Positions 17,202 through 23,238 of a stretch of DNA of 30,579 bases are shown here, one piece after another; within the stretch, counting starts at the first letter, position 1, and each line of letters starts with the position of its first letter. Both the position numbers and the translations under genes were made by a program. Source of the stretch: an uncultured Christensenella sp. (GTDB lineage: Bacteria; Bacillota; Clostridia; Christensenellales; Borkfalkiaceae); the NCBI GenBank assembly GCA_910586035.1, contig CAJUHT010000020.1:6218-36796 (forward strand). The letters are read 5' to 3'. The notes beneath the pieces were generated by a model. The model did no database searches. It was not told the DNA's origin and saw only the letters and a list, made by a program, of their open reading frames with translations.

Positions 17202-18069
17202 CGTTTTGCACCTGTTCCCTTATCTTTTCTATTTCGTTTTTCAGCTCCAAGCCGAGCTTGGTTATTGTTATGTCGTTTGCCTTGGAACAAATCGTGTTGG
17301 TTTCCCTGTTGAATTCCTGAACCAAAAAGTCCAGCTTTCTGCCGACGAGCTTTTCCTTTGCTATTTCCCTGAACTGCGCTATGTGCGAATTGAGACGGGT
17401 CAGCTCTTCGTCTATATTGCTCTTGTCGGCGAATACCGCCACTTCGGTAAGCAACCTGCCCTCGTCGGGGTTTACGCTCTCGGTGTACAGTTTTATCTTT
17501 TCGAACAGCCTTTTTTTGTACTCTTCTGCAACCAAAGGAGCGCGCTCGCGCACCTTTTCCACAAGCCCCTCGATTGCCTTTACCCTCGAAAGCATATCGT
17601 CGGAAAGTTTTTTGCCCTCCGTTTCGCGCATTGCGTTCAGCTTGTCCGCCGCCGCGTCTAGCGCTCTCTTTAAGCCCTCAACAAGTTCCTCGTCGGCGCC
17701 GCCCGCCTCTTCCTGCTTTAAAACGTCGCTCTGACGCATAAGCGCGGTTACGGTAAAATCGTCCTTTAAATGAGGAAAAGCCTGTTTGATTGCGTTTGCG
17801 CCGTCCACATACGCCTTTGCCGCCGCCAAATCGAAATATAAACTCTTTGCCTTTTCGCGCTTGTCCGTATAGGATATAAACACGTCGGCGTGCCCGCGGG
17901 TAAGTTTTTCCCTAATCCGCGCGCGTATAATCTCCTCGCAGGAGGTAAAAATTTTAGGGCACTTGACCGACACGTCCAGATAACGGTTGTTTACCGTTTT
18001 GATTTCCGCGGTAATTTCCAACCCGCCGTTTACGTATTCGCCTCTGCCGTAGCCCGTCATACTGAACAT
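17194..18069 (-). CDS. yicC: YicC family endoribonuclease
   Basis: A 291-residue YicC/YloC family protein. Family members in E. coli and Bacillus have been shown to be endoribonucleases. The start is at MFSMTGYGRG, which fits the family N-terminus and has TTGGAG about 10 nt upstream; a 14-codon extension is unlikely. Also seen: VNNRYLDVSVKCP, the charged middle helix region and the C-terminal HIAQFREIAKE...GRKLDFLVQEFNRETNTICSKA region. First gene of the long operon, with promoter 18103-18131. Confidence 0.92.
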   Translation of the reverse strand: MFSMTGYGRGEYVNGGLEITAEIKTVNNRYLDVSVKCPKIFTSCEEIIRARIREKLTRGHADVFISYTDKREKAKSLYFDLAAAKAYVDGANAIKQAFPHLKDDFTVTALMRQSDVLKQEEAGGADEELVEGLKRALDAAADKLNAMRETEGKKLSDDMLSRVKAIEGLVEKVRERAPLVAEEYKKRLFEKIKLYTESVNPDEGRLLTEVAVFADKSNIDEELTRLNSHIAQFREIAKEKLVGRKLDFLVQEFNRETNTICSKANDITITKLGLELKNEIEKIREQVQNVE

Positions 18070-18102
18070 ACTGTCCGCTCCAAACGATATTTTTACCTGT
18101 AC

Positions 18103-18131
18103 ATTATACATTACCGCCGCGCAAAAAACAA
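18103..18131 (-). promoter_or_regulatory. Promoter of the yicC-gmk-rpoZ-priA operon
   Basis: On the minus strand: TTGTTT at 18126-18131, 17 nt, perfect TATAAT at 18103-18108. Predicted start near 18096, leaving a leader of about 27 nt. Confidence 0.7.
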
Positions 18132-18172
18132 GTATTTTTTTAATAATAAAGTCAAAGAAAGCCCCGCCGTTA

Positions 18173-18835
18173 TCAGTAATCTTCGTAGCCGTCGCAAAAA
18201 AGCCCCCGCCTTCTCGAAGTTACCACGCGGTAACAGTTTTTGGGCGAAGTTTCAAACGCGGCGACTTCCTGATTGGAGGAAGCAATCACGCCGTTTATCT
18301 CGGCAAAAAACGCCGTGCCGCCCGCGCACAGCACTACGGGTATGCCGTACAGATACGCGTACGACCTGATTAAAAGCGGGGCTATGCCGTCGGCAATATC
18401 TTCGGCGTGCACGGCGATTAAATTGCACCCGCACATAGCGCAGGTTTTAACGCAGTCGGGAAAATACAAATCGCTGTCTATGCACAGCCCAACCTTATAC
18501 CCGCCGAGAGAGTATACCCCCACGCCCGAGCCGCTCTTGTACTCCTCGCCGTCCAATACGTTTTGCATATCGGTTATGCCGAGGAGTTTGCCGCCGTACG
18601 CGGCGGCGACCGACTTGCGCAAAAAGCCCCTGCTGTCGGTAATGCAGCCGCATAAAACCCCGCACCGCGCCGCGTGGGAAAGTTTTGCCACCTGTTCGAA
18701 TTTATCCGTCTTGCCGTCCAGCTCGCTCTCGTAATTTACCTGCCCAAGCGCGCCGAACCCGAACAGCGCGACGTCGCACGCGGGCAGGCGCACGGATAGT
18801 TCCTTTCTTCTGTCCGTTACCACGCAAATTTTCAT
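18173..18835 (-). CDS. Nitrilase-fold (carbon-nitrogen hydrolase) protein without catalytic residues
   Basis: A 220-residue protein whose layout follows the C-N hydrolase superfamily: VYSLGGYKVGLCID then SDLYFPDCVK, matching the usual GG..VG..ICyD..FPE pattern, then CGCNLIAVHAED for the GAdlI..P strand. At the catalytic cysteine position there is Asp (D120). The first Glu of the triad also seems replaced, with GFGALG where PE.a..G is expected. A Lys (K83) is near the expected Lys. So this is probably a non-enzymatic or altered homologue; an unrelated fold is possible. A weak AAGG precedes the ATG. Divergent from the M1 peptidase gene. Confidence 0.55.
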   Translation of the reverse strand: MKICVVTDRRKELSVRLPACDVALFGFGALGQVNYESELDGKTDKFEQVAKLSHAARCGVLCGCITDSRGFLRKSVAAAYGGKLLGITDMQNVLDGEEYKSGSGVGVYSLGGYKVGLCIDSDLYFPDCVKTCAMCGCNLIAVHAEDIADGIAPLLIRSYAYLYGIPVVLCAGGTAFFAEINGVIASSNQEVAAFETSPKNCYRVVTSRRRGLFCDGYEDY

Positions 18836-18918
18836 ATACCTTACATATTATTTTGCCGCCTGTAAAAAAGTTACCTTGCCGCGTTCTATTACGCGCGGAG
18901 CCGACATAATTTAAAACT

Positions 18919-20367
18919 ATGAAAAAGTCAATTGCAGTTTTAGCCGCGGCGGCGCTTACGCTTGCCGTATTACCCTTTGCGGCGTGCGCCAAAAAGCAAA
19001 CGGGCGCTTCCAAGTACGTTATAAACGCTTCTTACGACAAGAAGGAAAACACCCTTTCGGGCACGGCGGACTTTACGTTTTACAACTCCACGGGCAACGA
19101 AATAAGCGACTTGCAGTTTAACCTGTGGGGCAACGCCTACCGCGAGGGCGCCAAGTATAAACCCGTATCCGAAGCGCTTTCGTCCAAGGCGTACTATGCG
19201 GGCGCGAGCTACGGCGGCGAGGAAATAGAAAAGGTTGAGGGTTGCGCCAGCTGGGAAGTTACGGGCGAGGATAAAAACATTTTAAACGTAGCCCTCGGCG
19301 CGCCCGTATACCCCGAGCAGACGGTAACGGTAAGCATAAGCTACACCCTCGATTTAGCCAAGGTAAACCACCGCACTGGCGTTACCGCAAGCACGGTAAA
19401 TCTGGGCAATTTCTACCCAGTACTGTGCGCCTACACGCAGGAAGGATACTTGAACGCCCCCTACTATTCCGCGGGCGACCCCTTCGTTTCCGAGTGCGCC
19501 GATTACGAGGTAACTTTGTCGTTGCCCAAGGAATATACCGCGGCTACCAGCGGAAAACAGCTTTCCCGCACGGAAGCGGGCGATACCGCAACGGTAAAAT
19601 ACGAGCTTAAAAAAGCAAGGGATTTTGCCGCCGTTCTTTCCGACAAATTCAAGACGGTTACAAGAAAGGCGGGCGGTTGCGACGTAACTTTGTACTACTG
19701 CGGCGACAGGGAACCCAAGCGCGAGCTTGACGCCGCCTGCGAGAGTTTAGACTACTTTTCCAACACTTTCGGCGGGTACGCCTACCCCACCCTTTCCGTA
19801 GTGTTTACGCCCCTGTGCGTGAGCGGTATGGAATACCCCGCGCTTACTATGATTTCCGACGAGCTTGACGAAGCCGACGCAGTATACACCGTGGCGCACG
19901 AAAACGCCCATCAATGGTGGTACGCTATGGTAGGCAACGACCAGGTAAACTGCGCCTGGCAGGACGAGGGGTTAGCGGAGTATTCCACCGTATGCTTCTT
20001 CGAGCATTACCCCGCTTACGGCTACACGAGGACGGGCGCGCTCGGCTCGGCAATAAAGGCGTACAGGGCGTACTATTCCGTATACAACCAAATCTTCGGC
20101 AAGGCGGAAACGACTATGACGAGAAACCTCGGAGAGTTTGCAAGCGATTACGAGTACGTAAACATAGCGTACAACAAGGGGCTTTTGATGTTCGAATCGG
20201 TGCGCACGGCTATGGGCGACAAAAAGTTTTTCTCCTCGCTTAAATCGTACTTCGAAGCCAACCGCTACAAAATAGCCACGCCCGAGGAGCTTATATCCCG
20301 CTTTGCCGCACAGCACGACGTGGAGGGAATTTTCAACAGCTACATAGACGGCAAGATTGTAATATAA
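18919..20367 (+). CDS. M1 family zinc metallopeptidase, lipoprotein
   Basis: A 482-residue exported lipoprotein: signal peptide with lipobox ending at C23 (PFAAC). The N-terminal part is the beta-rich domain of M1 aminopeptidases (residues about 32-245). The catalytic domain has GMEYP (303-307, the place of the GAMEN exopeptidase motif), HENAH at 327-331 (HExxH) and E350 exactly 18 residues further, with the Glu-neighbour motif DEGLAEY. The usual C-terminal HEAT-like domain is missing or very short. Acts outside the cell on peptides. No ribosome site is visible; a CATAAT lies 8 nt before the ATG. Confidence 0.88.
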   Translation: MKKSIAVLAAAALTLAVLPFAACAKKQTGASKYVINASYDKKENTLSGTADFTFYNSTGNEISDLQFNLWGNAYREGAKYKPVSEALSSKAYYAGASYGGEEIEKVEGCASWEVTGEDKNILNVALGAPVYPEQTVTVSISYTLDLAKVNHRTGVTASTVNLGNFYPVLCAYTQEGYLNAPYYSAGDPFVSECADYEVTLSLPKEYTAATSGKQLSRTEAGDTATVKYELKKARDFAAVLSDKFKTVTRKAGGCDVTLYYCGDREPKRELDAACESLDYFSNTFGGYAYPTLSVVFTPLCVSGMEYPALTMISDELDEADAVYTVAHENAHQWWYAMVGNDQVNCAWQDEGLAEYSTVCFFEHYPAYGYTRTGALGSAIKAYRAYYSVYNQIFGKAETTMTRNLGEFASDYEYVNIAYNKGLLMFESVRTAMGDKKFFSSLKSYFEANRYKIATPEELISRFAAQHDVEGIFNSYIDGKIVI

Positions 20368-20382
20368 CTCAATCGCGCTAAG

Positions 20383-20421
20383 CTCCGTCCGCAAATATCC
20401 GCGGGCGGAGTTTTTTTATTT
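20383..20421 (+). terminator. Intrinsic terminator of the M1 peptidase gene
   Basis: Ten-bp stem CTCCGTCCGC / GCGGGCGGAG (one G-T pair), 8-nt loop, then TTTTTTTATTT. It ends 15-54 nt after the stop codon. Confidence 0.92.
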
Positions 20422-20452
20422 ACGCGCAAGCAAATTAGGCGATTAAATATAG

Positions 20453-20481
20453 TTGCATTTATCGGCGTTTTAGTCTATACT
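20453..20481 (+). promoter_or_regulatory. Promoter of the corA leader
   Basis: TTGCAT at 20453-20458, 17 nt, TATACT at 20476-20481; start expected near 20488. It opens a leader of about 143 nt before corA. Confidence 0.65.
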
Positions 20482-20513
20482 GATTATTAGAATATAATAT
20501 TTAAGGGAATATT

Positions 20514-20564
20514 ATGGACAGTTATCCATCTAAAAGCATTACAACAGGAATATCGCTTTCGTAA
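20514..20564 (+). CDS. 16-residue leader peptide upstream of corA
   Basis: Short ORF MDSYPSKSITTGISLS with AAGGGA about 6 nt before the ATG, located between the promoter (20453-20481) and an intrinsic terminator (20589-20620) that precedes corA. Five of sixteen residues are Ser. The layout (promoter, short translated ORF, terminator, gene) is that of a transcription attenuator. No similarity to known peptides can be claimed. It could also be a chance ORF. Confidence 0.5.
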   Translation: MDSYPSKSITTGISLS

Positions 20565-20588
20565 ACGGTTTATTTTTGCCTTGAACTG

Positions 20589-20620
20589 CGTGCGGGAGTG
20601 TGCTTCCGCACGTTTTTTTT
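20589..20620 (+). terminator. Attenuator-type terminator just before corA
   Basis: Stem CGTGCGG (20589-20595) / CCGCACG (20606-20612), loop of 10 nt, followed by eight T (20613-20620). The corA ribosome site GAGGTG begins at the very next base. Since the promoter lies upstream of this structure, it must be read through for corA expression. Confidence 0.8.
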
Positions 20621-20630
20621 GAGGTGAAAT

Positions 20631-21632
20631 ATGGTTAAATATTTTATTGCCGGCGAGAGCGCGGCATTGAAGCAGGTTGAAAGCTTTCAGCCGCTCTGCT
20701 GGGTTGATATGGTAAGCCCCACCGACGGCGAAGTTGAAAAGGTTTCGCGCGAGACGAAGATACCCGAAGATATGATAAAAGCCGCCCTCGACGAGGAGGA
20801 AATGGCGCGTACCGAGTTTGACGAGGGGTGCTCTATGTTCGTAGTCGACTGCCCCGTAATCGAGGAGAGCGACGCGGGCGACGCCTACTCCACCCTGCCG
20901 CTTGCCGTTATATACAATAAAAACTGTATTATGACGGTATGCTTAAAGGGCAACCCCGTGCTTAAAGACTTTATAACGGGGCGCACAAAGGTGCGTTGCG
21001 ACAGTCCCGTGCAGTTTATTTTAAACTTTATGCTGGGCAACTCCAAGCGCTTTTTATACTGCCTTAAACAGATAGACAGGCGCAGTCAGCGCGTACAGGC
21101 GGAACTTGGAAGCAAGCTTAAAAACGACGACATTTTGCAACTATTAGAGCTGGAAAATTCCCTCGTTTACTTCTCCACATCGCTAAACGCAAACGCCAAA
21201 GTGCACGAAAAACTTGCCAAGGCGGAAGCGGTTACGGGGCGCGAGGACTACCGCGATGTTTACGACGACCTGCTAATCGAGTGCAACCAGGCGATTGAGA
21301 TGTGCAAAATTTACAAGGACACCCTTTCCGTATCGATGGACGCGTACGGCTCGGTTATATCCAACAACGCCAACGACTCTATGAAAAAGCTTACGGTTAT
21401 AACCATCTTGCTTGCGATACCAACAATGATTGCCGGCTTTTGGGGAATGAATATGCCCGTGCCCTTTCAGGCGTTTAACGGCGAAACCTCTACAATATGG
21501 TTCTGGGTTGTTATAGGCTGTACTTTTATAGTTACGGCGGCGGTTGCCGTTTTAATGCTTAAAACCAATATATTATCCCGCCCCAAGCAACCCAAGGCAA
21601 AGAGGCAGAGAAAGAACAGGAAGAAAAAATAA
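20631..21632 (+). CDS. corA: CorA family magnesium/divalent metal transporter
   Basis: A 333-residue CorA-type channel. A large cytoplasmic N-terminal domain is followed by a long stalk helix (about 160-245) and two C-terminal membrane helices (about 253-271 and 286-312). The pore signature GMN is at 272-274 within FWGMNMPVP. The lysine-rich tail (KQPKAKRQRKNRKKK) is cytoplasmic. Expected to take up Mg2+ (or Co2+/Ni2+) as a pentamer. GAGGTG lies 4-5 nt before the ATG. The leader peptide and terminator upstream suggest conditional expression. The stop overlaps the next ATG (TAATG). Confidence 0.93.
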   Translation: MVKYFIAGESAALKQVESFQPLCWVDMVSPTDGEVEKVSRETKIPEDMIKAALDEEEMARTEFDEGCSMFVVDCPVIEESDAGDAYSTLPLAVIYNKNCIMTVCLKGNPVLKDFITGRTKVRCDSPVQFILNFMLGNSKRFLYCLKQIDRRSQRVQAELGSKLKNDDILQLLELENSLVYFSTSLNANAKVHEKLAKAEAVTGREDYRDVYDDLLIECNQAIEMCKIYKDTLSVSMDAYGSVISNNANDSMKKLTVITILLAIPTMIAGFWGMNMPVPFQAFNGETSTIWFWVVIGCTFIVTAAVAVLMLKTNILSRPKQPKAKRQRKNRKKK

Positions 21633-21829
21633 TGCCGATTTTCGAATACCGCTGTTCCGCCTGCGGAAAACAGTTTGAAGAGCTTGTAAAAAAATACGAC
21701 GACGCCGTTGCCTGCCCCCACTGCGGCGGCGCCGCGGAAAGGCTGTACTGCGGGCAGATGTATTCCGCCACGGGCAAACAGACAAAAAAATGCAGCGGCA
21801 ACTGCAAGACGTGCGGCGGTTGCAAATAG
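21632..21829 (+). CDS. FmdB family zinc-ribbon protein
   Basis: A 65-residue protein starting MPIFEYRCSACGKQFEELV with a second pair CPHCGG, the FmdB regulatory-protein zinc ribbon. The C-terminal tail KKCSGNCKTCGGCK adds four more cysteines. It overlaps the corA stop by one base, so the two are translationally coupled. The role of this family is mostly unknown; metal handling or a small regulator are guesses. Confidence 0.85.
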   Translation: MPIFEYRCSACGKQFEELVKKYDDAVACPHCGGAAERLYCGQMYSATGKQTKKCSGNCKTCGGCK

Positions 21830-21844
21830 TATAAAGGCAATTCC

Positions 21845-21880
21845 GCCGCCCCTTTTCTAAGGGGCGGCTATTTATTTTTA
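21845..21880 (+). terminator. Intrinsic terminator after corA-fmdB
   Basis: Perfect 10-bp stem GCCGCCCCTT / AAGGGGCGGC with a 4-nt loop, followed by TATTTATTTTTA. Confidence 0.92.
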
Positions 21881-21928
21881 AATAATTTTTGCCGCAAAGT
21901 GAATATAAATGCGCCCACGGGGCTATAA

Positions 21929-21962
21929 CCCTACCGTAGAAAATTACGGGAGGGCTTTTTTT
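21929..21962 (+). promoter_or_regulatory. Terminator-like hairpin that contains the ribosome site of the next gene
   Basis: CCCT-A-CCGTA (21929-21938) pairs with TACGG-G-AGGG (21945-21954), loop GAAAAT, followed by C and seven T (21956-21962). The ATG begins directly after the T-run. The GGGAGGG in the 3' arm is the only Shine-Dalgarno candidate, so folding would both terminate and hide the ribosome site. A possible -10 (TATAAA, 21904-21909) lies upstream, with no good -35. Confidence 0.55.
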
Positions 21963-22397
21963 ATGCGCAAACTGCGTTCGGCTTTGATAGCGGCGTTTAC
22001 ATTTGCCGCGGCGGTTACCGTAATTTTACTTATAGCCGTTTTGCCCAACCGACTTGCCTTTGACGGCGGGGAGAGTTACAGCTTTTTTATAGGGGACACC
22101 TCGAAAGACTGCCGCGTTGTAACCTGCGGCGGCGGGGAAGCGGCGATAAAGCGCCTTACCTTAAACGGCGTGTGCGGCGAAAGCGCAACGTTCAAATCTT
22201 TGGACTTAGAGCAATTTTTAGCGGGCGTAAACGGCGAAGTGCTGTTTAAAGAGGAACTTTCGGACAGCGTAAACTACTACTGCAAGGCGGATTTGCCCTA
22301 CTCCGTAACCCTTTACGGCAGGCAAGTAAACCTGCACGTGTGCGTAAAGAACGAGGGCGTAACCGTGGCTTCCCCAATAATTTTCGGCGGGTACTGA
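21963..22397 (+). CDS. Exported protein, YwmB-like
   Basis: A 144-residue protein; start at MRKLRSALI, where GGGAGGG sits 8 nt upstream (a longer frame to 21909 would include the hairpin). One N-terminal membrane segment or signal (about 8-30) is followed by a single outer domain. The middle has a GESATFKSLDLEQFLAGV segment and the end reads VNLHVCVKNEGVTVASPIIFGGY-like, which resembles the C-terminus of the YwmB family (DUF1779) known from spore formers. It precedes a SpoIIQ-like gene, which fits. The similarity is by eye and weak, so treat the name as a lead. Confidence 0.45.
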   Translation: MRKLRSALIAAFTFAAAVTVILLIAVLPNRLAFDGGESYSFFIGDTSKDCRVVTCGGGEAAIKRLTLNGVCGESATFKSLDLEQFLAGVNGEVLFKEELSDSVNYYCKADLPYSVTLYGRQVNLHVCVKNEGVTVASPIIFGGY

Positions 22398-22489
22398 AAA
22401 TTTTAAAAAATATTTGTATAACTTTTCGGGCGGGGGCAATAATCAAACCGCAAGGCATTTGAAAATAAATTTTTTTAAGGAGTAAAAAT

Positions 22490-23131
22490 ATGAGCGAAGA
22501 AAAGAAAACACGCAAGAAAAAATTACTGATACGTTACCTAATCCTGGCGGCTTGCATACTTGTTGTTGCGGCTGTTACGGTTACTACCGTGTTTGCCGTA
22601 AACGATTGGTTCAGAAGCGACATTACCATTGACAACAACGAAGGCAACAAGCCCCCCGTTGACCCCGACGACGGCAATAAGCCCGACGAACCCGACAAGC
22701 CTACTATAAACGACACTACGTTTGCACAGCCCGTAGCCAACCTTGACGTTATAAACAGCTTCGACTTCTTCAAAAACGAATCGTTGCACGGCACCTGGCA
22801 CTTCCACACGGGCGTTGATATGGCTGCCGAAGTGGGCACGAACGTAGTCGCCTGCCTTGACGGCACAATCGACGACGTTACGGTAGACGACAGACTCGAC
22901 GGCACCACCGTTACGATTTTGCACGCCAACGGCTTAAAGACCAAGTACGGCTTTATAAACGCCAAGAGCGGTTTAAAGAAGGGCGACACCGTTAAGCGCG
23001 GCGATACGATTGGCACCGTTGCCGAACCCTGCGGCTCGGAGTACAAACAGGTTGCGCACCTGCACTTCGAAGTTATAGAAAACGGAGAACAGAAAGACCC
23101 CGCAAAGTGGCTTGATATTGCAGAAAAGTAA
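22490..23131 (+). CDS. SpoIIQ-like membrane-anchored M23 peptidase
   Basis: A 213-residue protein: basic N-terminus, one membrane helix (about 13-36), an acidic Pro/Asp/Asn linker (42-75) and a LytM/M23 domain. The zinc ligands are complete: H106 and D110 in FHTGVD, and H190/H192 in AHLHFEV. SpoIIQ of Clostridia keeps these ligands, whereas the Bacillus subtilis protein lacks one. SpoIIQ tethers the forespore membrane to the mother cell during engulfment; a general cell-wall endopeptidase is the alternative, since spoIID is not adjacent. AAGGAG is 8 nt before the ATG. Confidence 0.75.
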   Translation: MSEEKKTRKKKLLIRYLILAACILVVAAVTVTTVFAVNDWFRSDITIDNNEGNKPPVDPDDGNKPDEPDKPTINDTTFAQPVANLDVINSFDFFKNESLHGTWHFHTGVDMAAEVGTNVVACLDGTIDDVTVDDRLDGTTVTILHANGLKTKYGFINAKSGLKKGDTVKRGDTIGTVAEPCGSEYKQVAHLHFEVIENGEQKDPAKWLDIAEK

Positions 23132-23154
23132 TTTATTCATATTTCCCCCTCGTT

Positions 23155-23190
23155 GAAGGGCGCGCCTTGTAAGGCGCGCCCTTCTTATTT
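23155..23190 (+). terminator. Intrinsic terminator of the M23 gene
   Basis: Perfect 12-bp stem GAAGGGCGCGCC / GGCGCGCCCTTC, 6-nt loop, then TTATTTATCGTTTTT. It also lies in the path of the convergent gene ending at 23239, but has no T-run on that strand. Confidence 0.88.
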
Positions 23191-23238
23191 ATCGTTTTTA
23201 ATTTTGCCCCCGCAATATGCCGCGGCGAACGCCTTGAA

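Noticed and set aside
20488..20630. M-box (magnesium) riboswitch upstream of corA
   Set aside because: The leader is short and shows no M-box-like multi-helix core; a leader ORF and simple terminator explain it better.
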